Source: Rhizorhapis sp. SPR117 (GTDB taxonomy: Bacteria; Pseudomonadota; Alphaproteobacteria; Sphingomonadales; Sphingomonadaceae). Taken from it: a DNA stretch of 35,247 nt. The notes beneath the pieces were generated by a model. That model worked only from the letters and a program-made list of their open reading frames with translations, was not told where the DNA came from and made no database searches. The translations under genes were made by a program, and so were the position numbers. The DNA lies in NCBI RefSeq assembly GCF_021742065.1, contig NZ_JAKKIE010000043.1, positions 1 to 35,247 of the forward strand. Reading direction: 5' to 3'. Below are positions 8,065 to 17,127 of the stretch, piece after piece (the stretch's first letter is position 1; every line of letters begins with the position of its first letter).

Positions 8065-8316
8065 CGACGTGGGAAGAGCATCGCGCCATTCAAGCGGCTC
8101 GTTTGAGAGCAGCGCTTGCCGCCAACCGTCAAATTCAGCGAACTCGTCCAGATGTCAGCCGACAGAATAGGCTGCATTTCCATAATGCCTAGTAATATCA
8201 ATAGATTATGTCGAATGAGCTGCAAGTAAATCTGTCCAGGGCGATATGCACGTCGCGGCCTTAGACAAAATAAGCTACATTCCGCGGGCAGCAAAAATCG
8301 TTGGGGAGCCCGTTCC
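8065..8316. other. Junction between plasmid backbone and transposon
   Basis: The distal part carries the open N-terminal extension of the damaged gene. From about 8190 the bases become AT-richer. TGTCGA at 8209 is a possible left transposon terminus, since it partly matches the inverted sequence ending at 18440. GGGGAG at about 8301 is the ribosome binding site of tniA. No other gene is seen. Confidence 0.4.
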
Positions 8317-9126
8317 ATGATTGAGCGCAAGCCGTCTCCTGCGCCCCGTCGGCGCCTCAAATCTCTCGAGACGGGCCTGGCGCTCTACCCGCATTTCCGG
8401 CGACATATATCGCTTAGCGGCCCGGTGACTGCGGCGCAGGTTCAGGCGATATCCGAGGCAACCGGCCTCAAAGAGCGGCGGATACGGACACTTGCCGCGC
8501 GCTTCCGGCTGCATCCCGTTGCCGAAACGCTGGCGCCAAAACCGCGCGGACCCGCTATCGGATCGCACAGGATCGATCCCGAGGTGAGGGTCGCCATCGA
8601 TACGCTGATTGACGAAATCGCGCTCAAGATGGTCGCGCCATCGCGCGCGGAAGCGGCGCGGCAGATCTGGGGCCTGCTGCACGCGTATAACGGAGATCAT
8701 CGGTTTCCCGCCGATCTGATCCCGAGCGAGAAGACGATCGAGCGGCTGCTGGCCGAGATTCCGAGCCGTGTTTGGGCGAAAGCGACGATGGGATCGAAGA
8801 CGCGGAGCGCGCATGAGCCGCACCCCGGCGAATATGCCAGCGAGGGATTTCTCGATCTGGTGCAGATGGATCATACCAAGGGCGATGTGATCCTGGTCGA
8901 TAGCCTGCGGCGCGAACATCTCGGAAGACCGTGGATCACCTTCCTCATCGACATCTGGACCCGGTCGATTCTGGGCTATTATGTGAGCTTCGGCGACCCT
9001 TCGATCTTCCGGTGCGGGCGGGCGGTAGCGAGCGCTGTGTTGCCCAAAGAGCCGGTCCTTTCCCACCTGCGCGTCGACGTCAGCTATCCGATGCACGGCC
9101 TCTTCCGGCGCTGGCATGCCGATCAG
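8317..9126 (+). pseudogene. tniA: TniA transposase, N-terminal fragment (interrupted by IS)
   Basis: The first 270 residues of a TniA-type DDE transposase (Mu/Tn7 TnsB-like). The ATG at 8317 follows GGGGAG at a good distance. Helix-turn-helix regions occupy the first about 130 residues. The first catalytic aspartate is in LVQMDHTKGD (D185) and the second in RWHADQ (D269). The IS21-family element enters one codon after D269, separating the first two acidic residues from the catalytic glutamate. The frame runs into the IS and stops at 9189. Joined to 11658-12515 it gives an intact 555-residue transposase, the usual family length. With TniB and TniQ it would carry out cut-and-paste or replicative transposition. 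Confidence 0.9.
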
Positions 9127-9133
9127 TGTCAAA

Positions 9134-9178
9134 CGGCGTTCAAAAGGGACCCCCGATCGGCGTCGAAGAGGGACCCCC
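9134..9178. repeat. Left-end transposase-binding repeats of the IS21-family element
   Basis: Two related repeats sit inside the left end: CGGCGTTCAAAAGGGACCCC (from 9134) and CGGCGTCGAAGAGGGACCCC (from 9158). The matching pair at the other end lies at 11589-11609 and 11622-11643 in inverse orientation. IS21-family ends normally hold several such copies for IstA binding. Confidence 0.8.
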
Positions 9179-9304
9179 TTTTCGGATAATATGATGCTGG
9201 TTTGTTGAAGATGGCCTTGCGCTGCGTGCGGCGGAGGGCGGGCGTAGCCCGACCGGAGGCGCGCGCAGCGCAAGATAGATTTTTGAAGGCGCCGAAGGTG
9301 GCTG

Positions 9305-10036
9305 TCAGCTGCGGTTTTTGAAGCGCCAGCTGTCGTTGCCCGTCTCGACGATATCGCAGTGGTGGGTGACGCGGTCGAGCAGCGCCGTGGTCATCTTGGG
9401 ATCGCCGAACACGGTCGGCCATTCGCCGAAGGCGAGGTTCGTGGTGATGATGACGCTGGTCCGCTCATAAAGCTTGCTGATGAGGTGGAACAGCAACTGC
9501 CCTCCCGAGCGGGCGAACGGCAGATAACCGAGCTCGTCGAGCACGATCAGGTCGAGCCGCGACAGCTGCGCCGCCAGGGTCCCGCCTTTGCCGATCCGGG
9601 TCTCCTCTTCGAGGCGTGTCACCAGATCGACGGTGTTGAAGTAGCGGGCGCGAGCGCCCCTTCGCACGACATTGGCGGTGATCGCGATGGCGAGGTGGGT
9701 CTTGCCTGTCCCCGTGCCGCCGACCAGCACGATATTGCGGCGAGGCGGGAGGAAGGAGCCATCGTGAAGGGAGCGGATCATCTCCTCATTGATCGGTGTG
9801 CCCTCGAAGCTGAACCGCTCCAGGTCCTTCACCACGGGCAGCCTCGCAGCCGTCATCCGATAGCGGATGGAGGCTGCATCCCGGTGGGTCGCCTCAGCAC
9901 GGAGCAGGTCGGTCAGTATCTCCATGGTGGTGCGCTTGCGCTGGAGGCCGGTGGTGACCGCCTCGTCGAACGCCGCCGCCATGCCCTTGAGTCCGAGGCC
10001 GCGCATCGTGTCGATCATATCATGCCGCTGCATCAT
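9305..10036 (-). CDS. istB: IS21-family helper ATPase IstB
   Basis: A 243-residue AAA+ ATPase of the IstB/DnaC type. Walker A is [10 protein letters not shown] and Walker B is [11 protein letters not shown]. The N-terminal [24 protein letters not shown] is the family's usual beginning. The ATG at 10036 has GAGG just upstream and lies inside the end of istA, so the two are translationally coupled. IstB oligomerises on DNA and directs IstA to target sites. The gene appears intact, so the element may still be active. Confidence 0.95.
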   Translation of the reverse strand: MMQRHDMIDTMRGLGLKGMAAAFDEAVTTGLQRKRTTMEILTDLLRAEATHRDAASIRYRMTAARLPVVKDLERFSFEGTPINEEMIRSLHDGSFLPPRRNIVLVGGTGTGKTHLAIAITANVVRRGARARYFNTVDLVTRLEEETRIGKGGTLAAQLSRLDLIVLDELGYLPFARSGGQLLFHLISKLYERTSVIITTNLAFGEWPTVFGDPKMTTALLDRVTHHCDIVETGNDSWRFKNRS

Positions 10037-11534
10037 AGCCTCGCAGCAGATCATAGCGGGCACAGTCGGCGAGCGGAGGATGCTGCAGCATCCGGTCTTC
10101 CGAAGTGACGATGCTGTGGGGTGTCGCCGGCTCGCGGCGCCGGGAGAGGATGTTGAGGATCAGCTCGTCGCTGGCCGTTCCGTTCGCCAACGCTTCGCGC
10201 ACGGCAGCCTCTACCGGCTCCAGGCCATCGGTGAGCACCGCCGAGAGGACCCGCACGAACCTGCGATCGGCCTCGTCCCCGGTGCCGAGCCTTCGCCGTA
10301 ATCGGTGCAGGGCGGGCGGCAGATCCCAGTCCTGGAACGGTGCGCCGTTACGCAGCGCGCCGGGCTTGTGCGCGAGGACCGGCAGATAATGCCAGGGATC
10401 GTATATCGTGCGGTTCCGACCGAAGTGGCGCTCATGCTCCCCGACGATCGCATCGCCGCAGCGTATGACGATGCGATCGGCATAGGAGCGCACCTGAACG
10501 GTCCGGCGTGCGGCCGTCGACATGACCGAGTAGCGGTTGCGATCGAAGCTGATGAGGCAGGTGCCGGTGACGGCATGCTCGCTCTCATGGAAGCCGTCGA
10601 ACGGTGCCAGGATCGGCTGCAGGGCCGGTCGCTCCATATCCAGCGCCTCGGCGACGGTAATATCCCCGCGTTCGGGATGGGCATGATGCTCGGCCCAGCG
10701 CCGGCACTCGGCCTCCAGCCACCCGTTGAGCTCGGCCAGGCTGGCGAACCGGAGTCGCGGCTGGAAGAAGCGGCCTCGGATCGTCTGGACCTGCTGCTCG
10801 ACCTGGCCCTTCTCCCATCCCGCCGCCGGCGAGCAGGCGGTCGGCTCGACCATGTAATGATCGGTCATGATCAGGAAGCGGCGGTTGAACACACGCTCCT
10901 TGCCGGTGAACACGGCCGTCACCGCCGTCTTCATATTATCGTAGATACCGCGTCGCGGCACACCGCCGAAGAACGCGAACGCCCGGGCATGGGCATCGAA
11001 CAGCATCTCCTGGCCCTCGCGCGGATAGGCCCGGACATAGGGTGCGCGCGAGTCGCAGAGACGCATATGCGCCACCTTCACCCGCATCGGCTTGCCGGCG
11101 ATCTCCACATCCTCGTGGCTCCAGTCGAACTGGTAGGCCTCACCCGGCTGGAAGGTCATCGGGATGAACGCCGGTGCGCCTTCGCCAGCATCCTTCCGCC
11201 GCGCAGCACGCCAGCGCGCCGCATAGCGGCGCACCGCATCATAGGATCCATCGAACCCCTCGCGCACCAGCAGGTCATGGATACGCGTCATCCGTAGCCG
11301 ATCGCGGCGGCCGCGACCTTCGTTCTCCTCAAGCAGCGCATCGAGACGATCCTGATAAGGACCGATCCGCGGCAGCGGCTGGACTTTGCGCTGATAGTTG
11401 AACGCCGCCTCCGGCGACCGGATCGCTTTGCGGACGACCTTCCGCGACAAACGAAGGTCACGAGCGATCGCCTTGATCGCCTTACCCGCTGCATGCTCAC
11501 GCCGAATCCGAACCACTGTCTCCACGATCAACAT
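10020..11534 (-). CDS. istA: IS21-family transposase IstA
   Basis: A 504-residue DDE transposase. The N-terminal helix-turn-helix ([26 protein letters not shown] region, residues about 15-40) is followed by an rve-type catalytic core with aspartates in YQFDWSHED and GIYDNMKT and the glutamate in [11 protein letters not shown]. Length and order match IS21 relatives. It cuts and joins the element ends, using the repeat pairs at both termini. No frameshift or internal stop is seen. Its start lies 115 bp from the right end of the element. Confidence 0.95.
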   Translation of the reverse strand: MLIVETVVRIRREHAAGKAIKAIARDLRLSRKVVRKAIRSPEAAFNYQRKVQPLPRIGPYQDRLDALLEENEGRGRRDRLRMTRIHDLLVREGFDGSYDAVRRYAARWRAARRKDAGEGAPAFIPMTFQPGEAYQFDWSHEDVEIAGKPMRVKVAHMRLCDSRAPYVRAYPREGQEMLFDAHARAFAFFGGVPRRGIYDNMKTAVTAVFTGKERVFNRRFLIMTDHYMVEPTACSPAAGWEKGQVEQQVQTIRGRFFQPRLRFASLAELNGWLEAECRRWAEHHAHPERGDITVAEALDMERPALQPILAPFDGFHESEHAVTGTCLISFDRNRYSVMSTAARRTVQVRSYADRIVIRCGDAIVGEHERHFGRNRTIYDPWHYLPVLAHKPGALRNGAPFQDWDLPPALHRLRRRLGTGDEADRRFVRVLSAVLTDGLEPVEAAVREALANGTASDELILNILSRRREPATPHSIVTSEDRMLQHPPLADCARYDLLRGYDAAA

Positions 11535-11588
11535 CCCGTTCTCGCCAACTGATCAAAACCAGTCGGCCGACTAAATCCCCGGGATGAA

Positions 11589-11643
11589 GGGGTCCTTTTT
11601 GCACGCCGATCACCCCACGAAGGGGGTGCCTATTGCACGCTGA
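11589..11643. repeat. Right-end transposase-binding repeats of the IS21-family element
   Basis: On the minus strand two copies, GGCGTGCAAAAAGGACCCC (11589-11607) and CAGCGTGCAATAGGCACCCC (from 11642 downward), match the left-end repeats. The outer one is 6 bp inside the terminus at 11649. Confidence 0.8.
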
Positions 11644-11657
11644 TCCTCACCGATCAG

Positions 11658-12515
11658 GCCAAACCGCATCGCTCGGAGGCTTTTAGGCGCGCCTGTATCC
11701 GAAACGGGATCGCCCCCGATGTTCGGCGGCCCGGGCCGGCTCACCTTGGCGGACATATCGAGCGGCTGATCGGCACGATGGTTGGAAAGCTGCGGCTCTT
11801 GCCCGGTGCGACCGGATCGAATGTGGCGGCGCGCGACGGCTATGATGCCGAGGCGAACGCGGCGATGACGCTTGCAGAATTCGAGCGCTGGCTCTTGTGC
11901 CAGATCGCGATCTATCATCACGCGCCGCATAGCGCGCTGGGCGGCCTGTGCCCGGCCCAGATGTGGGCGCGCGAAGCGGCGAAGCACGGCCCGCTGCTGC
12001 CCGTGTCGGTCGCTTCCGACGCGCTGTTCCGCCAGTTTCTGCCGTCGAAGTCGCTGACGGTCCATGCCAAGGGCATTCAGATCAAATATCGCCATTACTG
12101 GCATCCGGAGCTTGCCGTTCGGATCGGCCAAAAGATCGAAATCAGCTGGGACGAGCGGACGATTCAGCATGTCTACGCCGATCTCGATGGCCGCTATGTC
12201 GAATTGCCGGTTATCGGCGACTATCCCGATGTCTGGGAGGCGGACTGGGAAGCCGCCAGGGCAGGCGTGCGGGCGCTGGGGCGGGCCTACCAGGCCGATG
12301 GCGGCCGCGCGGCGACGGCGCGGGCGGTGGCCGCCGCAAATCAGGAAATACACCGCGCCCGCGTTCGCACGAAGGAGGCGCGGCGCCAGGCCAAGCGCCG
12401 CGAAGGGGAGGGGGCGACCGTGGCCGATCTGCGGCGTCCAAAAACGCCGGCGGCCAAGCCCGTGATCTGGAAACCCGCGGCCGAACTCGGCGAAGACTGG
12501 GACCGGATCGGCTGA
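11658..12515 (+). pseudogene. tniA: TniA transposase, C-terminal fragment
   Basis: It continues the frame interrupted at 9126. It begins AKPHRSEAFRRACIRNGIAPDV and carries the catalytic glutamate in GGHIERLIGT (E305 of the rejoined protein), then the C-terminal beta-barrel and a basic tail that in TnsB/TniA proteins contacts the AAA+ partner. The tail contains GEGA, encoded by a GGGGAGGGGGC word that recurs in the neighbouring genes. The stop TGA at 12513-12515 overlaps the tniB ATG by one base. An internal ATG at 11778 could make a shorter peptide, but without the DD residues it would not be a transposase. Confidence 0.9.
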
Positions 12516-13336
12516 TGGGACCAGCACCATCGCTGCCCTTCTGGATCGCCTTTGACGAAGCGCGCAATGCCGTCGAGACGATCGTCGACGTGGCCCATGA
12601 CGATCCCGAGGAACGGCCAACGTGCATCGTCCTAGTCGGCGATTCAGGCATGGGCAAGACCTCGATCCTGCGTGAAGTGCAACGGCGGCTGACCGCGGAC
12701 TTTCCCGAGCCGCCCGATTGGGGTGATGCGCGCTATCAGCCGGTGCTGAGGACGGTCATCCCCTCAAGCCCGACCTCGCTCAAGATCAATCTCGCTCTGC
12801 TGTGGCAGCAAGGCTGGCCTGTCACCAGCACGACCCACAAGGTCGCGGACCTCAGGGTCGTCGATCTGCTCGGCAAGCAGGGCACCCGGCTTGTCGCGGT
12901 GGACAATGTCCATGTGATTCTGACGGCCAGCGGCAAGGCGCGCCGCGATACGCTCGATACTTTCCGCTATTTGATGAGCGCCGGCAATGTGCCGTTGGTT
13001 GTGGCGGGCCTGGACGTGGCCGAGTATATTTTTTCCGAAGATGTCGAACTCGCCTCGCGCTCGATCATCCTGCGCTTGCCGCTGTGGGAGCCGGGGGAGG
13101 CGTCACAGCGGCTGATCCGGGCGCTGGCGCGCGGCATGGGCCTTGTCGAGCCTAACCGGCTCGCCGAGCCCGATCTCGCCGAACCGATTTGCACTGCGAG
13201 CCATGGCGTGACGGGCAATTTCAAGCGGATCCTGCACTGGTCGGCCAAGGTCGCGAAAAGCGATGGTCGCAGCGTCATTAGGCGCGACGATATCGACAAT
13301 GCGCTGAAGCGTTTTCCGCCCTACCGGCTCTTATGA
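12515..13336 (+). CDS. tniB: TniB transposition AAA+ ATPase
   Basis: A 273-residue AAA+ protein. Walker A is VGDSGMGKTS (about 41-50) and Walker B is RLVAVDNVHVI. It is the counterpart of TnsC/MuB, which selects target DNA and activates the transposase. The ATG at 12515 overlaps the tniA stop (TGATG), which fixes the start; longer frames upstream lie inside tniA and are not coding. It is followed with a 4-bp overlap by tniQ. No defect is visible. Confidence 0.92.
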   Translation: MGPAPSLPFWIAFDEARNAVETIVDVAHDDPEERPTCIVLVGDSGMGKTSILREVQRRLTADFPEPPDWGDARYQPVLRTVIPSSPTSLKINLALLWQQGWPVTSTTHKVADLRVVDLLGKQGTRLVAVDNVHVILTASGKARRDTLDTFRYLMSAGNVPLVVAGLDVAEYIFSEDVELASRSIILRLPLWEPGEASQRLIRALARGMGLVEPNRLAEPDLAEPICTASHGVTGNFKRILHWSAKVAKSDGRSVIRRDDIDNALKRFPPYRLL

Positions 13337-14427
13337 AGCCGGAAGCGCCGGAGCGCACGCCGCTCGCGTTCCGGGTGCGCCCCCAGCCTGCGGAGGGCTT
13401 CGATTCGTGGCTGGACCGGATCGTGCGCCGCCACGAAACCTCGCGGAGAACCTTGTTCCGCTATCTCGATGTCGATCCCGATCTGGCAAATTATGACCTC
13501 GCGAGGGGTAAGCTCGGCCTGCCGGCGCGGCATCATGCAACATTCGACGGGCTCGTTGCCGGGCTGGGCTGGGCGGTGGACGTCGATCGCGATGCGGTGA
13601 TGGACGGTTTTGCCGCTGGGCCTGCGCATTGGCTATTGCCGCTGACCCTGCGCCGCTATGGCTGCGCTTGCTGCTGGTCCGGGCTGATCGCCGAAGGGCG
13701 GCCGCTCTATATCCGCAAGGACTGGATATGGAGCGCGAGCTGGTGGTGTCACGAGCATCAGCTGCCCTTGTCGGTGATGCCGGCATGGGACTGGCCGCGC
13801 CGGGAGGGTAGCCTTGCGGCGATGCTGGGACGCCTCGAGGCGGCCGCGCGCGAGATCGTGCGCGCGGCGCGCCCGACGGCGCGGCTGATCGCGTACAATC
13901 GGGCCGTGATCGAATTTCTCCGCAAAGGCGACGATGGCGTCACTCCGCAGCGGTACAGGCGCTATGTCGAGACCATCGTCGCGAACCGTTTTCATTTTTC
14001 GAGCGAGCGGATCCGGTTGCTGGCCTTGCGGCACAGCAGCGGAGCGCAACCGGCGCGGCGCTTCGAGCGCTTTGTCGCGCTCAGCCGGAGCGAGCTTGCG
14101 AAGGAGGGGAGGGGGTTCTTCCGGCGCCCGCAGCCGAGGGTCGAGGGAATCGATATCGAGGCGGCTATCGACAGGCCCAGGCGCGGCCGCCGCTGGGAAC
14201 CCGATTTGCCGATGCTGTTGCAAACCTATCTGTCCATTGCCCAGCGCGCGGAAGCGCGGGGCGAGCCGCTCGGTCGCCCCGCGGGGCCTGGAGACAATTA
14301 TGGCTTCTATCGCTCGATGAACAGCGCATCGGCGCAAAAATGGACGAATGATCGCGGGCCGGGCGGCCTCGGTTGGCAAAATCGCCCTCAGAAGCCCGTA
14401 CAGCGCGATTTGGGGTCGCTGCCGTAA
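13333..14427 (+). CDS. tniQ: TniQ family target-selection protein
   Basis: A 364-residue protein starting with the ATG that overlaps the tniB stop (ATGA). The N-terminal TniQ domain shows a zinc-binding set, YGCACC (C111-C114) and WWCHEH (C139, H142), with the family's WSASWWCHEHQLPL stretch. TniQ/TnsD-like proteins are required for transposition and in related systems recognise the target. The C-terminal part is basic and includes a GGGGAGGG word at 14106. Convergent with the next gene; the 69-bp gap holds GGCAAAA/TTTTGCC (14477-14491), a possible short bidirectional terminator. Confidence 0.88.
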   Translation: MKPEAPERTPLAFRVRPQPAEGFDSWLDRIVRRHETSRRTLFRYLDVDPDLANYDLARGKLGLPARHHATFDGLVAGLGWAVDVDRDAVMDGFAAGPAHWLLPLTLRRYGCACCWSGLIAEGRPLYIRKDWIWSASWWCHEHQLPLSVMPAWDWPRREGSLAAMLGRLEAAAREIVRAARPTARLIAYNRAVIEFLRKGDDGVTPQRYRRYVETIVANRFHFSSERIRLLALRHSSGAQPARRFERFVALSRSELAKEGRGFFRRPQPRVEGIDIEAAIDRPRRGRRWEPDLPMLLQTYLSIAQRAEARGEPLGRPAGPGDNYGFYRSMNSASAQKWTNDRGPGGLGWQNRPQKPVQRDLGSLP

Positions 14428-14496
14428 GTCTGGGCTGGCCTACGCCCGTTTTGGCGCTGTAAGGGGTATTTGCGGGGGCAAAATTTTTGCCGGTTT

Positions 14497-15714
14497 TCAG
14501 GCCTGGTCGTCCGACTGATCGTCATAGCGTGCCAGCAAGGCGTCGATCTTGGCGAGGGCGGCATCATAGTCCTCGATCGCCTCGCTGGAAAACTGGCTCG
14601 GTTCGTCGGCCAGGGCGGTGGGGGGAACGGACGGTCTGCCGCGCGTGACCGAGTAGAGCTTGACGCCCGAAACGGTTTCGATGGCCAGGTCGCCGGCTTC
14701 CGACAAGGCCTCCAGCATTTTCCGGACCCCAAGGCGGGTGACGCCCAGCACTGCCTCGATCTGCGACGACCGCAGCGGACCGAAGCTGGCGAGGAGGCCA
14801 TAGAGCTGGGGCACGCGCGAATTCGCCCGCTTCGCACGGTAGCGATCGGCCAGCGCCTGGCGCGTGTCGCGGGCTTTCGCGACCAGGCTGTAGAGGTGCT
14901 CCAGGACATCGCGCAACGCCTCGGCCTGAACAATGGCGGCGTGCGCCGGGTTGTCGTCGACGTCGGCCGCGCGCACCGTGTCGAGCCGGATCAGACCGTT
15001 CAGCGGCAGCGCCGCACCATGGGCGCCGGTGGCTTGGAGATGCGCACCAAAGGCGCATTCGATCGCCCAGCGCGGGGAAGGTGGGCGCGGCCGCTCGATC
15101 ACGACTTGCCGGTTCGCGAGCGCGATCGTGTCGGTCGTCCGCTCGGCGGGAGCGAAGCGCGGGCTCTGGCCGATGGCGCGGTGGAGGGCGGCGAGAGCGG
15201 TGAAGGGGAGGGGGGCCGGCTCGAGCGCCGCGACCAGGGCCGCGGCCTCGTCGATCGCGGCCTTTGCGGTTTCGACGGCGGCAGCGCTGTCGGGATCGCG
15301 CAGCGCCAGACAGGCTTTTTCCAGCCCCAGCGCCGCGTCGGCGAGCGGCGTCCAGCGGCTGCGGGTCATCTCCGCGAGCAGGGTGGTCGCGAGCGCGCGG
15401 GGGGCAAGTGCGAACTGGAGTGGTTCGTCGGAAAGGGGTATAAGGCCAGCAAACCAGGCGTGGAAGCGTGCGTCGGTGAATGGATGCCCTTCCTGCCGGA
15501 GCGCCGAGATCAGCGTCTCACGGATGAGGCGCGAAGCGAAGATGGGATGGATGTCGGGCGGGCACCAGGCGAGCGCCGCATCGAGCTTACCGAGCGCGAG
15601 GGCCGCGTGCGCCTGGGCTGTTCCCAGCGCCTCGAGATCCGCCAGCGAGGGCGGTTCGGTGGTCTCGAAGTCAGGAAACGCATGAGACACGGCCAAAAAA
15701 TCCAGTAAAAACAA
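14497..15714 (-). CDS. DUF1612/HTH-family (RHE_PE00001-like) DNA-binding protein
   Basis: A 405-residue protein related to the damaged gene at 7405-8064. The C-terminal part (about 300-350) contains a helix-turn-helix, LRSSQIEAVLGVTRLGVRKMLEAL, then a wing-like strand and an acidic tail. The N-terminal 280 residues are alpha-helical and correspond loosely to DUF1612-type proteins. The first possible start is a TTG at 15714; a GTG at 15690 is an alternative, and no clear Shine-Dalgarno sequence supports either. It is divergent from the TIR-like gene across an AT-rich spacer with a dyad, so it could regulate that gene. The family is common on alphaproteobacterial plasmids but its role is not established. 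Confidence 0.7.
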   Translation of the reverse strand: MFLLDFLAVSHAFPDFETTEPPSLADLEALGTAQAHAALALGKLDAALAWCPPDIHPIFASRLIRETLISALRQEGHPFTDARFHAWFAGLIPLSDEPLQFALAPRALATTLLAEMTRSRWTPLADAALGLEKACLALRDPDSAAAVETAKAAIDEAAALVAALEPAPLPFTALAALHRAIGQSPRFAPAERTTDTIALANRQVVIERPRPPSPRWAIECAFGAHLQATGAHGAALPLNGLIRLDTVRAADVDDNPAHAAIVQAEALRDVLEHLYSLVAKARDTRQALADRYRAKRANSRVPQLYGLLASFGPLRSSQIEAVLGVTRLGVRKMLEALSEAGDLAIETVSGVKLYSVTRGRPSVPPTALADEPSQFSSEAIEDYDAALAKIDALLARYDDQSDDQA

Positions 15715-15874
15715 TCATATGTAATCTATGTATAACGAAGGGAGGATTACTATACAACCACTCTGATGCTTTGCATTATATACCTTTGATAATTACAGTT
15801 ATCACATAAGCGGAATTGACCCGTCTTTATAATGTGGGGTACAAGCCGCCGAAGTGGGCGGGGACGACAAGCGC
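15715..15874. promoter_or_regulatory. Divergent promoter region with a dyad operator candidate
   Basis: This spacer is strikingly AT-rich compared with the genes around it. It contains an inverted repeat TGATAA-TTACAG-TTATCA (15787-15804), a TATAAT at 15828-15833 reading toward the TIR-like gene and another on the minus strand at about 15774-15779 reading toward the HTH gene. Neither has a clear -35 box at standard distance. The dyad between them is a natural place for the HTH protein to bind, but this is inferred. Confidence 0.5.
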
Positions 15875-17125
15875 GTGGAAAAGACGGTATTCTGGTCATG
15901 GCAGAGCGATCTCGACGCCCGCGTAACGCGCGACGTGATCCGATCGGCGCTCGACGAGGCGATCAAGATCCTGGCGGCCGATCTCGAGGAGGCCGATCGG
16001 CCGAGCCTCACCTCGGACACACAGGGCGTCGCCGGCACGCCTGATATTGTTGCGACGATCCTGCGCAAGATCGACGAAGCCGCGGTGTTTGTGGGCGATG
16101 TCACACCGATCGCTGTCTCGGCGAGCGGGAAGGCATGTGCGAATCCGAACGTGCTCCTCGAAATGGGCTATGCGAACCGGGCGCTCACCGAACATCGCGT
16201 GATCCAGGTGTGGAACACGGCATTCGAGGGCGCGACGATCGAGAAGCTTCCATTCGACATGCGCGGGCGGCGCGGACCTCTTGCTTTCCACTTGCCGGTG
16301 GGCGCCGACAGGGAAGAGTTGCGCCGGGTGCGCGAAGGGCTGGTCAAGAGCCTGGCGGGCGCGCTGAAGCTAGCCCTCGATCAGGTTCCGCCGCCGCCGC
16401 CCGAAGCGGTTCATTGGCAGCCGCATTTTCAGAATGATCCCGATCTCTGGTTCGACCGGGATGCGGCCCAGACGATTACAAACCCCATGCACGGCAGCAG
16501 CAAACTGCGGTGGAAGCCCTATTGGCCAGGCTATGCGCGCATCATTCCGTCAAATTGGACGGTTAAACCGGACGCGAAGCGCGCGCTTGCCGATCACACC
16601 GGACACCCGGCGCTGTTAGCCACTGCGAACAGCTTGAGCTATGGCGTGAGCCGCGGCGGGACCATGGTCTATTGGCCTGGCAGCGCGGAAGACGATGGTG
16701 TTCGTCCGACCGTCGCAATCACCCAGTGGTTCGAGAAGACGGGCGAATTCTGGGGCGTGGCCGGCGGATTCCTGTTCTCGGGGAAGAACGAGCGGCTGAC
16801 GCTGGCGACGGGATCCTTCTACAAGCACTGGCTGCATTTCCTCGAGCGTAACTGCGCGCTCGCGCTGGCGCATGGGGGAGCGCTGCCAATCCATGTCCGT
16901 CTCGGTGTGAACGGTCTGTCAGGCAGTTATTGGCCGGGCGGCCCGCTTCAATTCGACGATGAGGGATTTGAAGCCGTCGAAGACGCTTACGAATATGATG
17001 CAACGCTCACCTCGACCGCGCCGGAGGAGTTGAAGGCGGTTGTGGTCGAGGCGTTCAACGGGCTCGCCGCGGTCTACGGGGTCGAGCCCCACACCTACCA
17101 AATCGCCGAGCGCTCGAGATTTTGA
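15875..17125 (+). CDS. TIR-like domain protein, putative defence effector
   Basis: A 416-residue protein from the GTG at 15875 (GGCGGGGA 10 bases upstream); a GTG at 15854 is possible. The N-terminal about 140 residues begin VFWSWQSDLD and continue with SDTQGVAGTPDIVATILRKI, AAVFVGDVTPIA and NPNVLLEMGYA. This strand-helix pattern, with a conserved Glu (E96) in the NVLLEMGYA helix, recalls TIR/TIR-like nucleotide-binding domains in which that glutamate is the NADase catalytic residue. The C-terminal 275 residues (many Trp, Gly and Tyr) are not recognised and may be a sensor. TIR proteins of bacteria commonly deplete NAD to abort phage infection; that role is inferred. The next gene starts next to its stop, and an HTH protein lies divergent. 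Confidence 0.65.
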   Translation: MEKTVFWSWQSDLDARVTRDVIRSALDEAIKILAADLEEADRPSLTSDTQGVAGTPDIVATILRKIDEAAVFVGDVTPIAVSASGKACANPNVLLEMGYANRALTEHRVIQVWNTAFEGATIEKLPFDMRGRRGPLAFHLPVGADREELRRVREGLVKSLAGALKLALDQVPPPPPEAVHWQPHFQNDPDLWFDRDAAQTITNPMHGSSKLRWKPYWPGYARIIPSNWTVKPDAKRALADHTGHPALLATANSLSYGVSRGGTMVYWPGSAEDDGVRPTVAITQWFEKTGEFWGVAGGFLFSGKNERLTLATGSFYKHWLHFLERNCALALAHGGALPIHVRLGVNGLSGSYWPGGPLQFDDEGFEAVEDAYEYDATLTSTAPEELKAVVVEAFNGLAAVYGVEPHTYQIAERSRF

Positions 17126-17127
17126 CG

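Larger units (their letters stand above)
9127..11649 (-). mobile_element. IS21-family insertion sequence
   Basis: A 2,523-bp element with istA and istB on the minus strand, overlapping by 17 bp. It is flanked by the identical 8-bp sequence CCGATCAG at 9119-9126 and 11650-11657, within the 4-8 bp duplication range of the IS21 family. The ends begin TGTCAAACGG on the left and TGAGGATCAG on the right (inverted). Each end carries two about 21-bp repeats, as is typical of IS21 relatives. Excision with one duplication restores tniA exactly in frame (HADQ followed by AKPHRSEAF). The perfect duplication suggests a recent direct insertion. Confidence 0.93.

Noticed and set aside
8153..8190. TGTCAGCCGACAG at 8153 as the left transposon end
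   Set aside because: It matches the right-side candidate worse than TGTCGA at 8209 and no target duplication was found.
9120..9189. 4-bp GATC as the IS21-family target duplication
   Set aside because: It would leave tniA frameshifted; the 8-bp CCGATCAG gives exact in-frame restoration.
15828..15833. TTGACC with TATAAT as a sigma-70 promoter
   Set aside because: The two boxes are only 6 bp apart, so they cannot form one promoter; TATAAT is kept only as a possible -10.
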